A stretch of 64,000 bases of DNA from Pseudozyma flocculosa PF-1 (taxonomy: Eukaryota; Basidiomycota; Ustilaginomycetes; Ustilaginales; Ustilaginaceae): the NCBI RefSeq assembly GCF_000417875.1, contig NW_006920887.1, positions 463,199 through 527,198 on the forward strand, written 5' to 3'. The translations under genes were made by a program, and so were the position numbers. Below, one piece after another: positions 10,284 to 20,680 of this stretch. The stretch's first letter is position 1; each line of letters starts with the position of its first letter. The notes beneath the pieces were generated by a model. It had not been told where the DNA came from. It saw only the letters and a list, made by a program, of their open reading frames with translations, and did no database searches.

Positions 10284-11168
10284 ATGGGCAAAAGGACGAG
10301 GGATGGCAGGAAAGAACAGGGAAAGGAGGGTAGGGAAGAAAAGAGGAGGAGGGCGGATGTTCAAAAGCAATGGAGGAAAAGGGCAAAGGAAGAGGAGGAG
10401 GAAAGGAGGAGAGGAAAGGAGATACAGGTTGGGAAGAAAGCGAGGGGCACAATTGAGGAGGTAGGAGGGGACAGCAAGAAGAATCTTACCCTTGTGGATG
10501 AGCGTTCTGGGGAGGTGATCTTGCAGAGGCTGGGACAGGAATCAGGGTACAAGTTGAGGATGGCCCAGCAGAGCAAGGAGGAGGGTAGGAGGCTAGAGCA
10601 GGCCTACAGGGACGTACTTAGGAAGGACAAGGAGGAAAAGGAGAAGCGGGCAAGGAAGAAGGGGGCCAAGAAAAAGGCAAAGGGTGGCAATGCCAGGGAC
10701 TTTGACACTCGTCACCTGGGCGTCTGGCACACAACTGGCGACAGGGATCTGACCTTCACAGCAGAGACCTTGAGCCACATGGATAACACCATCCCCCTCC
10801 TCAAGTGGATCAAGAAGCACACAGAGCTCTTCTGCTGCAAGCTCAAGACGATCCACCAGGCCTATCAAGAGGCCTTCAAGACGCGAAAAATCGGAATGGA
10901 TTGGGTCGCGTCAATCCATGGTGAGCACAGGACAACAACCCTCCTCCACCCATGGTACACAACCGCCGCGCTCTTCAAAAATTTCCATCCGTGCGTCCAT
11001 CAAGAAACCAAGGACGAGACACCGTCAATCCTGTACAACTTTGGCACCCCAGCATTCCATGTCCTGCCTGCCTACAAGGTCAACGTCAAGATGCAGCCCT
11101 TGGACGTTGTCATCAGCCTCATGAGCAGGAGTGGCAGCTGCTTACTTGATCACTGCATTACAGCCTGA
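10284..11168 (+). CDS. Mobile-element protein fragment, possible 2OG-Fe(II) (TET/JBP-like) dioxygenase
   Basis: The ATG at 10284 opens 294 codons; the frame is open further upstream through repeats without a good start. Residues ~1-145 are extremely Lys/Glu/Arg-rich (GKRTRDGRKEQ, then KEEEEERRRGKE) and nuclear-signal-like. The C-terminal 150 residues look like a folded domain. It contains VHQE (His codon at 10998) followed by ILYNFGTPAFHVLP, then NVKMQPLDVV and LLDHC. The order H-x-D/E, then NFG, then a beta strand ending PLDVV, then a second His recalls the double-stranded beta-helix of 2OG-Fe(II) dioxygenases that accompany KDZ-type transposons in basidiomycetes. This is pattern recognition only, and the protein stops soon after the presumed second His. 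Codon use differs from flanking genes. The function call is tentative. Confidence 0.4.
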   Translation: MGKRTRDGRKEQGKEGREEKRRRADVQKQWRKRAKEEEEERRRGKEIQVGKKARGTIEEVGGDSKKNLTLVDERSGEVILQRLGQESGYKLRMAQQSKEEGRRLEQAYRDVLRKDKEEKEKRARKKGAKKKAKGGNARDFDTRHLGVWHTTGDRDLTFTAETLSHMDNTIPLLKWIKKHTELFCCKLKTIHQAYQEAFKTRKIGMDWVASIHGEHRTTTLLHPWYTTAALFKNFHPCVHQETKDETPSILYNFGTPAFHVLPAYKVNVKMQPLDVVISLMSRSGSCLLDHCITA

Positions 11169-11807
11169 GGTGAAGCACTCCACTGCAGAGCAGTCCCATT
11201 TCTCCAGCCCTTGCATGACAACAGAAGCAGATGGACCCACATGAAGCATTGCTGAGATGGAGGAGACACTAGGCATACAGATGTAGAGACTGTCCCCTGA
11301 GGAGGAGCTGGCAGCTGCTCAGGGGAAAATGCATTTCTGAGGGAGGGGTTGTTGAGACTACCAACAGAGGAGCAACTGGAGGCAAGCAAGCAAGGGCATG
11401 CACGAGTCGTTGGAGGGGGCGGCCCTGTGGGGCGGAAAGCATGTGGAGGCTGGGCTGGGCGGGCAGGCTGACTGACTGACTGAGTTGCTGCAAGCCGACG
11501 CAACGCAGCTGTCCAACAGTACGAGATCAGATCGACAGACCCTCGCTGCAAGAGATGCCTTGGCTAAGCACCCGGACCCAACCCTGCCCTCGACGCTCGC
11601 GGGGCCCGAGGACCCCGTCGCAGCCTGCCCCCCGTCCTCGTGGCTCCAGTCTCGCACAGCTATCCTCTCGGCCACCACATACCATCCTCTCCGCCGCCGC
11701 CACCGCATATCCCAGAGCGCTCCCAGCAACGCCACCATCACCGCTCGCCCCTAGGCCGCCCATCCAACTACCACTCGCTCGCTCTCCAACCCCTCCCTCA
11801 TACAACC
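11169..11807. other. Intergenic region upstream of FAD oxidoreductase
   Basis: The first part continues the A/G-rich character of the mobile-element island. A (CTGA)n tract lies at 11468-11484. From about 11560 the sequence turns C-rich with pyrimidine blocks, typical of the 5' leader of the next gene. Confidence 0.5.
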
Positions 11808-13523
11808 ATGACCGGCCCCCCGCCCAACAAGAAGCGCGTCATTGTGGTGGGCGCCGGCGCATCCGGCATGTCGGCCTGCCACGCCCTCTCGCTCTGCCCG
11901 GACAAGTTTGACGTGACCCTCTACGACAAGCAGTGCTCCCTCGGCGGCTCGGCGACGTCCTACCAGCTGCCGGATCCGGCCAAGTACGGCTCGCAGTACA
12001 TCAACGACGGCGTGCAAGGTGCCAGCCCCGTCTTCCACAACACGTTCAAGGTGTTTGAGTCGGTCCTCGGCTTCAAGGCGCAAGAGGTCGGCCTGCAGAT
12101 CTCGTTTGGCAAGGGCAAGGACACGTTCTGGTCCAACGTGTTTCCCTCGGAGCTCGTCGACCGCTTCAGCGACGACATCAAAAAGTTTGGCAAGACGCTG
12201 CGCACCATCAAGCGCTTCGAGGTGTTTTTCGCCGTCATCCCCGTCCACCGCATGCTGCGCCTCTTCGGCTTCAGCGACGACTTTGGCGAGCGCATGGTCT
12301 ACCCGCTCGTCGCCCTCTTTTTCGGCACGGGCAACGACACCAAGCACATTTCGTCGGCCATCCTCGAGCGCGTCTTTCTCGACCCGAGCATGCGCCTGTT
12401 CGAGTACAGCGAAGACAGCCTGCTGGCCAGCGTGCCCACCATGATGGCCTTCCCGGAGCTGGCGCGCGTCTACGCCGCCTGGAGGGACGAGGTGTCCAAG
12501 AACGGCAACATCCGCGTCGAGACGAGCCGCGAGGTCACCGAGATCCAGCGCGGCACCCGCGAGGCGCGCAAGGCCGGCGGCAACATCCTCGTCACCAGCC
12601 GCAAGGTCGACAAGGACGGCAAGCCGCTCGCCACGGGCGACGAAGAGGCGCGCACCGAGGTCTACGACGACCTCATCCTCGCCTGCGACGCCGACACGAT
12701 CCTCAAGGTGCTCGGCAAGGGCACCTCGTGGCGCGAGCGCAAAGTCCTCGGCTCCGTCACTTACAAGTGGGACATCACATCGACCCACAACGACGTCGAG
12801 TACATGGAGCGCCACTACCAGATGACGTACGACGCAAAGTACAACGCCGACCGCCACGACGACAAGTCCAAGGAGTCGTTCGCCTTTGCCGAAAAGAACT
12901 GGAAGCCCCTCTACCTCATCAAGATGTACGACGACGACCCGGCCCTCATCGAGATGAGCTTCGACCTGACAAACTACCAGCCCCAGTTTGGCGGCGTGCC
13001 CGCCACGGGGCCCAACGAGGGCGGGGCGCGGTCCGAGTCGAGCGCGCCGCCGACCGAGCGACAGGGTCCCCAGGGCCGCCAGGGCGACTCGCAGGAGGCA
13101 TCGCTGTCCAAGCCCGCCCCGCGCAGCGAGGGGAGCAGCGAGCAGCCGCCGCTGTCGGACCACGTCTTCCAGACGATTTTCCTCAACCGCGACCTGTCGG
13201 ACAAGTGGACAAAGGACGAGATCCGCGCCGACAAAGTCATTCTCGAAAAGTGGTGGAAGCAGCAGAGCCACCGCTGGACGCACTACGCCTACGTCGTGCC
13301 CTGGCTCTGGGCCATCAACGGCAAGAACCACACCCAGTTCTGCGGCGGTTGGACCCTCGTCAACATGCATGAGGTCGCCATCGTTAGCGGCTACGCTGCC
13401 GCCTATGCCCTCGGCGCACCCTACCCCTTCCAGGACGACAAGGAGTGCAGCCGGCTGTTTTACCTCTACAACGCCCTCAGCCACCTCGGTTTCTCCAACA
13501 TCAAAAAGGCCCTGACCGGGTAG
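11808..13523 (+). CDS. FAD-dependent amine-oxidase/desaturase-like oxidoreductase
   Basis: Single exon, 571 aa. I chose the ATG at 11808 because it is followed within ten residues by the Rossmann strand RVIVVGAGASGMSACHAL; the upstream in-frame extension is Pro/His-rich leader without an ATG in good context. GxGxxG and the following acidic/GGSATS segment indicate FAD binding of the NAD(P)-binding-8 / flavin amine oxidoreductase type. The C-terminus has an FAD-closing segment (WTLVNMHEVAIVSGYAAAY). A disordered insertion rich in Ser/Gly/Gln lies around residues 400-445. The substrate is unknown. It converges with the flavin monooxygenase gene, 207 bases away, so two flavoproteins are adjacent. 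Confidence 0.82.
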   Translation: MTGPPPNKKRVIVVGAGASGMSACHALSLCPDKFDVTLYDKQCSLGGSATSYQLPDPAKYGSQYINDGVQGASPVFHNTFKVFESVLGFKAQEVGLQISFGKGKDTFWSNVFPSELVDRFSDDIKKFGKTLRTIKRFEVFFAVIPVHRMLRLFGFSDDFGERMVYPLVALFFGTGNDTKHISSAILERVFLDPSMRLFEYSEDSLLASVPTMMAFPELARVYAAWRDEVSKNGNIRVETSREVTEIQRGTREARKAGGNILVTSRKVDKDGKPLATGDEEARTEVYDDLILACDADTILKVLGKGTSWRERKVLGSVTYKWDITSTHNDVEYMERHYQMTYDAKYNADRHDDKSKESFAFAEKNWKPLYLIKMYDDDPALIEMSFDLTNYQPQFGGVPATGPNEGGARSESSAPPTERQGPQGRQGDSQEASLSKPAPRSEGSSEQPPLSDHVFQTIFLNRDLSDKWTKDEIRADKVILEKWWKQQSHRWTHYAYVVPWLWAINGKNHTQFCGGWTLVNMHEVAIVSGYAAAYALGAPYPFQDDKECSRLFYLYNALSHLGFSNIKKALTG

Positions 13524-13730
13524 GAGCGGCCTGGCGAGCCCCTCCTGCCCATCGCCCGTCCCTCCCCCTGCCTGTATAGATAGACGATCCGCCCGCCCGC
13601 GGGGCCCGCCCGCACTCTCCGCACACACGAACGATGATACCAGGTCGCCCGAGCCATTCGTTGCAATTCCATTCCGTTCCCGCCCCGGTCGAGCGCTTCG
13701 CCTGCCCGCCTGCCTCTGCTTGACGGCGCA

Positions 13731-16700
13731 TCACTCGGTCTTGAGCTGCTTTGCGCTGCCGTTCTGCTCCCCGCCCGCGACGGGCAGCTGGATCCAACTG
13801 CGGAGGGCGGGGAGGACAAGGAGGTAGGCAGCGAGCAGGGCGGGGACCAAGAGGTAGAGGAGCTGCAGGGCCGTGGCGGGGACCAGGCCGAGCAGGAGCG
13901 GCTCGAGGGTGAGGTGGATCGGCATCATCCTCGTTGCACCTCCGTCCTCTGCCGCCGTGCCGTCGTACCGCGTGGCAAGACGACCGACGGTAGCCTCGCT
14001 CAGGTCGTACAGGCCCTGAAGCGCCCTCTGCGCGAGCGAGGTGGGCGCCGCGCGTGCCGTCCGAGGCGGCGGGATCGTCACACCGTCGACGAAGGCGACG
14101 AGGTGCAGGTAGAGGCGCGGGCAAGGGTAGAGGATGTCTTTGCGGTCCAGCGGCGTCTTGGATGCCGACGACGGCGAAATGAGCCGGTCGTCGTCGCCTT
14201 CGGCGTCCTTGGCCGCCGAAGGGTGGACCTTGCGTGGCATGACGACCATTGCTGGATCGTCTTCCGCCGCGCCTTCGATCGTGCCCGACTCCGTGTTGGC
14301 GGCGGCCTGCCCGTCAACAGCGCCGGTCGGTGCGGCGCCGGGCGCGCTGGTCCTACCGGGCGCCTCGCCGACGTGCGTCATGTGCTCGCCCACCTTTTCC
14401 GCCTGCCAGGCTATCCCGCCCTTGTCGAGCGCCTCTTCGGGCGTGTAGACGGCCATGTGGAACCGCGTGGGCACGTTGGCCGCATAGCTCAGGCGCACGC
14501 TGAAGCGTCGGAAAAGCGCCCAGGTCAGCGCGTTCCAGCCGCGTCGCAGCAGACGGTCGCGCGGCGCCTCGAGCTCGGCATTGACGAGCGTGGCGGGCAG
14601 CGGAAGCGTAAACTCGCCGCCGTTTGACACGTCGAGCACCAGCCAGGCTCCCAGCCGCGATGTGCGGTCCGAGTCGAGCACCGCGTACGACTCGGCAGGC
14701 TCTGGATGCACCGTGAACAGCTGAGGCGTGGTGGAAGGCGTGAGCACCGGCCTGAGGAGGGCATAGGAGGCAGAAGTCGAGGGCGAATGAGGCAGGGATC
14801 AAAGGCCAGCGCAGAGTCAGGAGATCGCGAATGCAGACTGAGCATTGCCGGACAGATCGCAGCGCTAGTGTACACCGCAGCGAAGCGGGAGCGAGTCGAG
14901 TTCGGGTCGGATCGGATCTTCGTGACTTACCACTGCACAGCGAGCTGATCAGCCGCCTTGGCCGCCAGGTGGCCGTACTCGTCGGCACGGCACAGGACGG
15001 GCCCGACGTTGCGGATCTCGGTGTTGGCGTGCGCCTCGTCGGTGGCGACTGCGAGCAGGCCGGTGAGGAGCGCGAAGAGCCGAAGCAGCTTGCCGCGGGG
15101 CGGGGCGGCCCTGGCATTGGGCCCCTGCCGAGCCGCAGCGTTGGCCCCGCCGACAGCAGCAGCGTCCGCTCCCGCTGGGGAAGTACCGTAGTCACTCTGG
15201 AAGCGCCTAACTCGGTGGCCAGTCGGTTGCAGCGCTTTCCCGGACAGGGGTCGGATCAAGAATGGCCTGGTCACCGCCGCAGCGAGCCTGAGCGACTTTT
15301 CGAGCATGTAGGCCGCCAGGTTGATGGCGGCGTAGAAGAGCATCGGGATGAGACCCATCATGAGGTTGCCGACGACGCCACGGCGCCTGATTGTGTCGTA
15401 GATCTCGGTCTCGACGATGCGGCGGGCATCCGGGTGGCGGTAGGGCCCGACGAGTCGGTAGATGGTGGTAAAGGCGGCGCAGAAGCAGTAGACGAGCGTC
15501 ACCTTGATGCCGTACTCCCACAGGAGCTGGCCGAGCCCGGGCGCCGAGCCCATGTCGCGCGCCAGCTGCGAGACGTACGACGAGTAGTCGACGCCGTACT
15601 TGATGCGGGCGCTCTCCTTGACCAGGAGGTAGTAGTGCGGCGTCGACGTCGGCGGGGCGATCTTGTTGCGCAGAACCAGCGTCCACAGCTGGGCCTGCAT
15701 CTCGGCGATGGGCGGGATGGCGCCGACACCCGGCCGCACGAAGCCGATAAAGGCGACGGTCGGGTCCGAGGGGTCAAAGACGTCGCGGCACCGCACCGTC
15801 GCCGGCACAGGGTAGTCGTCGGAGAGGAAGTCGAAGTCCTGCTTGTAGCCCGTTGCGTAGACGACGACGTCCGGGCGGACGGTGCGTTCGCGCATCCGCA
15901 GGTCCTCCTTGCGGCCGTTGCGGCGGAAGACGACGCGGCCGTCGTGGGTGACGTGAGAGGGAAATGGCGCCAGGTCGACCGAGGGCTCCTCGGGCAGCAC
16001 CGTCGGCGGGTCGAGGTACGAGGCGAACTTTTCAAACAGCCAGGGCCTGTTCTTCCAGCCGCGGTTGATGTAGGGCATCGCCTTGCTGCTCTTGTTGAGG
16101 AAGGTATAGGCGCGGCCGAGGCGCTCGGGCTCCAACTCGCCGACCCACTGGTTGCAGCCGGCCTGGGTGCCGGTGAGGAGCCAGAGGACGCGCTTGATGA
16201 CAAAGTCGGAGACGAACCAGCGCAGGTGAGAGGCGGCGACCCAGGGGTGGACGTATGCGGTCTCGAAGAGGTTGGTGATGAGGCCGTCGATGGGCAGGTT
16301 GCCGTCGTAGGTGGTGCCGAGCACGACAAAGTCGGCGAGCACGGCGGGGAACATGAGGAAGCCGGCGCGGGTGCAGAGGACGATCTCGGTCGCACCGCCC
16401 TTTACGGCCTCGTAGGCCATGTCCATGCCTGTCTCGCCGGTGCCGAGGATCATGACGCGCTTGCCCTTGTAGAGGGAGCGGTCCTTGTACTGCGACGAGT
16501 GGAGGGTGAGGATGTCGTCGGCGGTGCGAGCTTCCTCGGGCGCAGGATCAGGCGCCTTGCCGGACGCCTTGCCGGACGCCTTGCCGGATGCCTCGACGCT
16601 CGTCTCACTGAGGCTGGGGACCGCCTGCTCGCCCTTGATGACCGGTGGCAGGCCGGGGATCTCGGGCACGGCTGGCACGACGTGGAGGCCGGAGCAGACG

Positions 16701-17122
16701 CAGAGGTGGGAGAAGAGCTCCTGGTCGGGCGTGGGAGATTCGAGCTTGGAAGGTGCGTAGCTGACGAGGTGTCCGCCGTCGACCTTTGCGACGGAGAGGA
16801 CCTTTGTGTTGAAGCGGAAGCGGCATCTGTGGCGCAGCTTAAAGTGTGCGGTGTAGTCTTCGAGGTACTGGACGTACTCGGGGAGGGTGAGGTGGTCGTG
16901 GTGGTCGAGGGGCAGGCGGAAGTCGGAGTAGGCGGTGAGCTGCTTGGACGAGACGAGGGTGGCGTTGGAGTAGGAGCGGTAGCGGAAGGTGCCGCCGATC
17001 TGGTCCTCTGCCTCGAAGAGGGTGATTTGCGGGTTGAAGCTGGGATCCTTTTCGGCCTGTTCGAGGAGCGTCTTTGCCGTGACGAGGGCGCTCGGCCCTG
17101 CGCCGATGATGGCGACCTTCAT
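13731..17122 (-). CDS. Flavin-containing monooxygenase fused to a second membrane-anchored module
   Basis: Exons 14931-17122 and 13731-14751, intron 14752-14930 (GTAAGT...CAG); 3213 nt, 1070 aa. Residues 1-~560 are a class B flavin monooxygenase: FAD motif GAGPSA (consensus final Gly is Ala), NADPH motif ILGTGETGMD preceded by HSSQYK, and YATGY. A hydrophobic segment (about 582-612, GLIPMLFYAAINLAAYML) follows, as in membrane-anchored fungal FMOs. The frame then continues without a stop into a linker, a second hydrophobic segment (about 676-695, LLRLFALLTGLLAVA), a ~310-residue domain I do not recognise and a C-terminal transmembrane stretch (about 1014-1046, Leu/Pro-rich). The splice junction restores W-P-V-L in phase. 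A typical FMO is 450-650 aa, so this is about twice the norm. Either it is a true fusion or an unseen transcript boundary separates two proteins. Confidence 0.75.
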
Positions 17123-17952
17123 TGTGATTGGCTGGCGGGAGCTTTGGCAGCAGCGTTGGTGGTAGTGGTGGTGGCGGGAGAGCCGACTGAGCGAGGCGAG
17201 CAGATGGGTGGGCGTCTGGCCAGAGCAGACCAGAGGGGGTCCCTGGCTGCTGCGGTGGTCCGGGAGCGTGGCAGGCAGGCAGGCAGGCAGCCTGGCAGGC
17301 AAGGGTGCAGCCAGGGACTCGGCAGGCAGGCAGGCAGGGTGCAGCGGGCGAGCCGAAGCTGCTGCTGCTTACCCACGCCGCGTTGGCGGGCCAGCCAAGA
17401 GGCCTGCCGAACCCTGGCCCGCCTCTGCCTCTGCCTCTGCCCCTCGCTGCCCAGCGCGCGCCAGGCCCCAGCCTACTCGACGCTATCCTCGATCCGCCTC
17501 TGCCCGCGACGATGGCCGACCTGGCTCAGCAACCTCGACTCAGCGCACACAATCGGCGCGCGACCCTGCGCGGCTCTCCGGCTTCGCCAGGGCTCCCGCA
17601 CGCACGCCTGCTCTCTGCATGGCCCCTGCCCTTTGGCCGACGATACTGCGCTGGCCGCTGATTCATGATCGACTGCCCCGCCATCTCCTCCGTCGAGCTC
17701 TGCTCTAGTGCCGCAGCCGGCTCATGCCAAGGCCGCTGAGAGATGCGATCGACGTCGTCGAGCTTCTCCCAGAGTCGGGCACGGCCGCCGCCCTTGGCAG
17801 CGTATAAAGCCCCCTGACCATCGCAGCAGGCGGGCCTGCGTTCCTGTTCCCACTCCCGCACCGCCTTCGCTCGTCTCATGCCCCGTCCTATCCTCCCTTC
17901 CCTCTTGACGACAACATCATCGATCATAACCCCCTTCTCAGCCAGCTTTATC
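17123..17952. promoter_or_regulatory. Divergent promoter between FMO-fusion and SDR genes
   Basis: 830 bases between start codons. It carries a striking GGCAGG/GCAGGCAG array at 17271-17340 and a Cys/Pro-poor pyrimidine leader (about 17880-17945) before the 17953 ATG. No ORF of note. Confidence 0.5.
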
Positions 17953-19902
17953 ATGGCCACTTCGTCCGAGCAGGCAGTCGGCGGCCGGCCTCGAGGCCCA
18001 TCGATCTCTATCCCTCCGATCGAGCCCTCGGCGTACCCCTCCGCCGTCGTCGTCGTCACCCAGGCTGCCTGTAGGTGCTCTGCGGGCAGGGCCCCCTGAC
18101 TGCGCCACTTTGTCGCCGCTGATTCGCCACGGGCACTTCAAACTTCGCCTCGAACAGCCTTTCCGGGCCTCCACGTCGTCCGCGAGCTCCTGAGCCTCAA
18201 GGCCCACGTGCGCGCGGTCGTCGCTAGCCAGGACGAGGCAAACGACGTCGCCGATGCCTTTGTCGGCATGGGCCAGGCCCTCCGCATCCTCCTCGTGCCC
18301 GACCCTTGGGTGCCAGGCCGCTTCGACGACATCATCAAGGGTGGGTATGCCGGGCGGTCCCTCCCTTTCGAAAGCGGTCGGCACGAACCTCGTCGAGCGC
18401 CGAGCGATCCGCTTAAACCGATCTCGCACCTGCACCTCCCTCGGTAGGCTCGTCGCACCTCGTGCACTTTGTCTCGCCCAGAGAGTGCAGCTACCACGGC
18501 AACGCAGAGCTCGACATGCTCACGCCGGCGGTCGAGGGATCCTGCAGTATCCTCCAGTCTGCCATCAGGGCAGGCGGGCTCGAGTGGGTCGCCCTCGTCT
18601 CGTCGGTCACTGCACTCGGCGACTACAGGCTGTCGCCGACCGAGGTGAGCGCAAATTCCACCGCCAAAGGATGCCAGGATAAGCTAAGCTGATGGTCCTC
18701 CGGTCAAATCGCCAACACCCTCCTCGACCCGGGCCGACGACAGCTCAACTACAACGTGAGCCATCAGCTTGCATATTGAGGTGTGCGCGACGAAGCTCGA
18801 CGCCTCACTCTCGCCTCACACTCGGCGCAACGTCTCGCAGGACCTCACCCGACAGGCAGCCGGCAAGGTCCGAGGCGCCGGGGAGGCGCACATGCTCTTT
18901 GCGGCGTGCAAGTGAGTATGCGTCGTCGAGCGAGTCGGCTCGGACGCCCCTGGCGCTGCGCTGAGCTCCGCCCTCGATCTGCGGCTCGATGGCCACCTCA
19001 GCGCGATGGCGGAGCAGGCCTGCTGGCAGATCTGGGAGACGCACAGGCTACAGAGCGACAAGCCCGATGTTTTCGGCATGACCTCGCTGCTGCCCGTCAA
19101 CATCTGCGGTCCCGAGGTGGTGCCTCGCGCGATGCGCGACGACAATCTCAAGTTGTTCCACGCCGTCCAGGGCCGCTACATGGGCGGCGAAGACCGCGGC
19201 TTCTGGGTCGACGTGCGCGACGTAGCCATGGCGGCGTGCGAGGCGCTCTTTGGCGACATTTCGGCCACCAATGGCAGGCGCTACATCCTCTCGGCCGGTC
19301 AGGTGAGTCGTTCGCGGCAGGCTGAGCACGACTGGCGGCTGCGGGTCGAGTGTGGACGACATCGAGGCGAGGAGGAGCTGAACGATGCGGTGGCCCGTCT
19401 CATCATCGTTCCTCGTCGCACAGGCGTGGCTGCCCGAGGTGAGTGGCAGGAGGGCTTCTTTGACCTCCTGGCCGAGGCGCCGACCGCCTATCGCTAATTC
19501 CCTCTTGCCGGGTTGTCTACGCTGCCTACGCCACCGCAGCTCGGCGCCATGATTCGGATGGAGAAGGGCATACCGCTGCCAGACATCGATATCTCGCTCG
19601 CCTCTTCGTCGCTGCGCACCTCCGCTTCGACGTTGTCGGCCGCTCCCGGCTCCGACACGCACGCCACGTCATCCGAGCCGGCCACGCCGACCGACCCGCA
19701 CACGTTGCACAACCTCGACGTCGGACCGAGCATCCACGATCTCGAGGTCGTCTATGGCAGCCTCGACTTTGCCGTGCGCGACACGTTTGACCAGCTGCGA
19801 GGCACCGAGTGGGGTGAGCGGCTTGGCATCGTCGATCGGCGTGGCGGAAATGGCCGCAACAATCGCAGCAGCATGCCGACAGAGGGCGAGGGCCGCCCCT
19901 GA
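17953..19902 (+). CDS. Gre2/dihydroflavonol-reductase-like extended SDR lacking catalytic residues
   Basis: Eight exons: 17953-18070, 18158-18340, 18448-18644, 18744-18755, 18841-18911, 19002-19302, 19424-19438, 19540-19902; 1260 nt, 419 aa, all GT-AG and in phase. Exons 4 (12 nt) and 7 (15 nt) are micro-exons and the least certain. Homology to the Gre2 type of NAD(P)-dependent carbonyl reductases is clear from GLHVVRELL, LVHFVSP, LVSSVTALGD, MTSLLPVNICGPEV and FWVDVRDVAMA. The glycine-rich NADP motif (usually TGAxGFxG) reads TQAASFPG, and the active-site YxxxK element (YxxSKxxAE) reads FAACNAMAEQ, so Tyr and Lys are both replaced. The C-terminal ~100 residues are Ser/Thr/Pro-rich and extra to the family. 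It is probably non-catalytic, which is inference, unless the splice at the Lys codon is different. Confidence 0.75.
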
Positions 19903-20019
19903 GTAGTAGGATGCAGATGGTCCTCGCGGCGAGCCCATCGGCGTCGGGCCGGTCCGAGAAAGCTTGACAAACATCGGCCGCCTAAGGTTGCCGCCTCAGT
20001 ACGGTGAGGACCCACCCGG

Positions 20020-20081
20020 GAACGTGATCAAACGGCATGCGAGGTCGGCTCAAGAGGTGCACAGTAGCCGTCCACCATGCC
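20020..20081. repeat. Diverged direct repeat, copy 1
   Basis: Shares GAACGTGATCAA-CGGCAT-CGAGGTCGGC and GTCCACCATGCC with copy 2 at 20624-20680, with point changes and small indels. On the minus strand both encode a string like RPRMP(F/L)DHV, with changes partly at synonymous positions. Confidence 0.6.
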
Positions 20082-20282
20082 ACGAGGGGCCGGCGGGCGA
20101 TGTCGCCCAGAACTCACAGCTGTGACTACTAGCCAAATTCTTCAGTTTCACGTCGATACGGGATTCATTTAACGTTCGGGGTGATGACCTGTAGCTGCAG
20201 CAGCGAAGCGGGCTCGCAGCGTGATGCAGTAGAGATGAAGACGACACTTCTCCACACTTGAGGTTCACCAACATGTTTGCAA

Positions 20283-20319
20283 GCAGCTGCTGCTGTTGCT
20301 GCAGCAGCAGCAGCAGCTT
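20283..20319. repeat. CTG/CAG trinucleotide tract
   Basis: Interrupted CTGCTG and CAGCAG units facing each other, so the tract can fold on itself. Confidence 0.7.
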
Positions 20320-20623
20320 GGTCTCGCACCTGGCTGAGACGCCTGCTGCAACAGGAAAGTTTTGACCCTTGCTGAGCTTCTTGCTGTGATGCCTCTCCTC
20401 TTTCGCTGCTGCACTGCATTCACCACACACCACCTCAATTGCATCTTTTCATCTGCAGCACCAACAAGGGCATCTGGCACAGTGAACAGTGAGGCCTTCA
20501 TGTTGTTGTGTCAATTGGGCTTTTTGACCTCGTAGCGTCATCGACGGAGTAGGGGAGCCCCAGCGGTCGTTGTGCCTTGCCCGAATCGCCCCGGCTTGGC
20601 AGCAACCAACGCCTGCGACCCGT

Positions 20624-20680
20624 GAACGTGATCAAGCGGCATACGAGGTCGGCCCGAAAGGCACAGCTGTCCACCATGCC
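20624..20680. repeat. Diverged direct repeat, copy 2
   Basis: Partner of the copy at 20020-20081, about 600 bases away in the same orientation. Confidence 0.6.

Noticed and set aside
11751..13628. 625-codon open frame antisense to the FAD oxidoreductase
   Set aside because: Same cause: no motifs, and composition typical of reversed GC-rich coding sequence.
16550..16600. Direct repeats GCCGGACGCCTT within the FMO gene as a possible CRISPR or regulatory array
   Set aside because: Three tandem coding repeats (Ala-Ser-Gly-Lys type) in frame; a protein repeat, not an array, and this is a eukaryote.
14831..17668. 945-codon open frame on the plus strand opposite the flavin monooxygenase
   Set aside because: It is a mirror of the FMO coding strand: high GC at third positions keeps the opposite strand open. 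The translation has no domain character (Gly/Val/Glu/Asp-rich).
18693..18755. Longer exon 4 for the SDR gene reading IANTLLDPGRRQLNYN
   Set aside because: The frame is attractive, but no AG acceptor precedes it in phase and a TGA lies just upstream at 18690-18692. I kept the 12-nt micro-exon instead, with low certainty.
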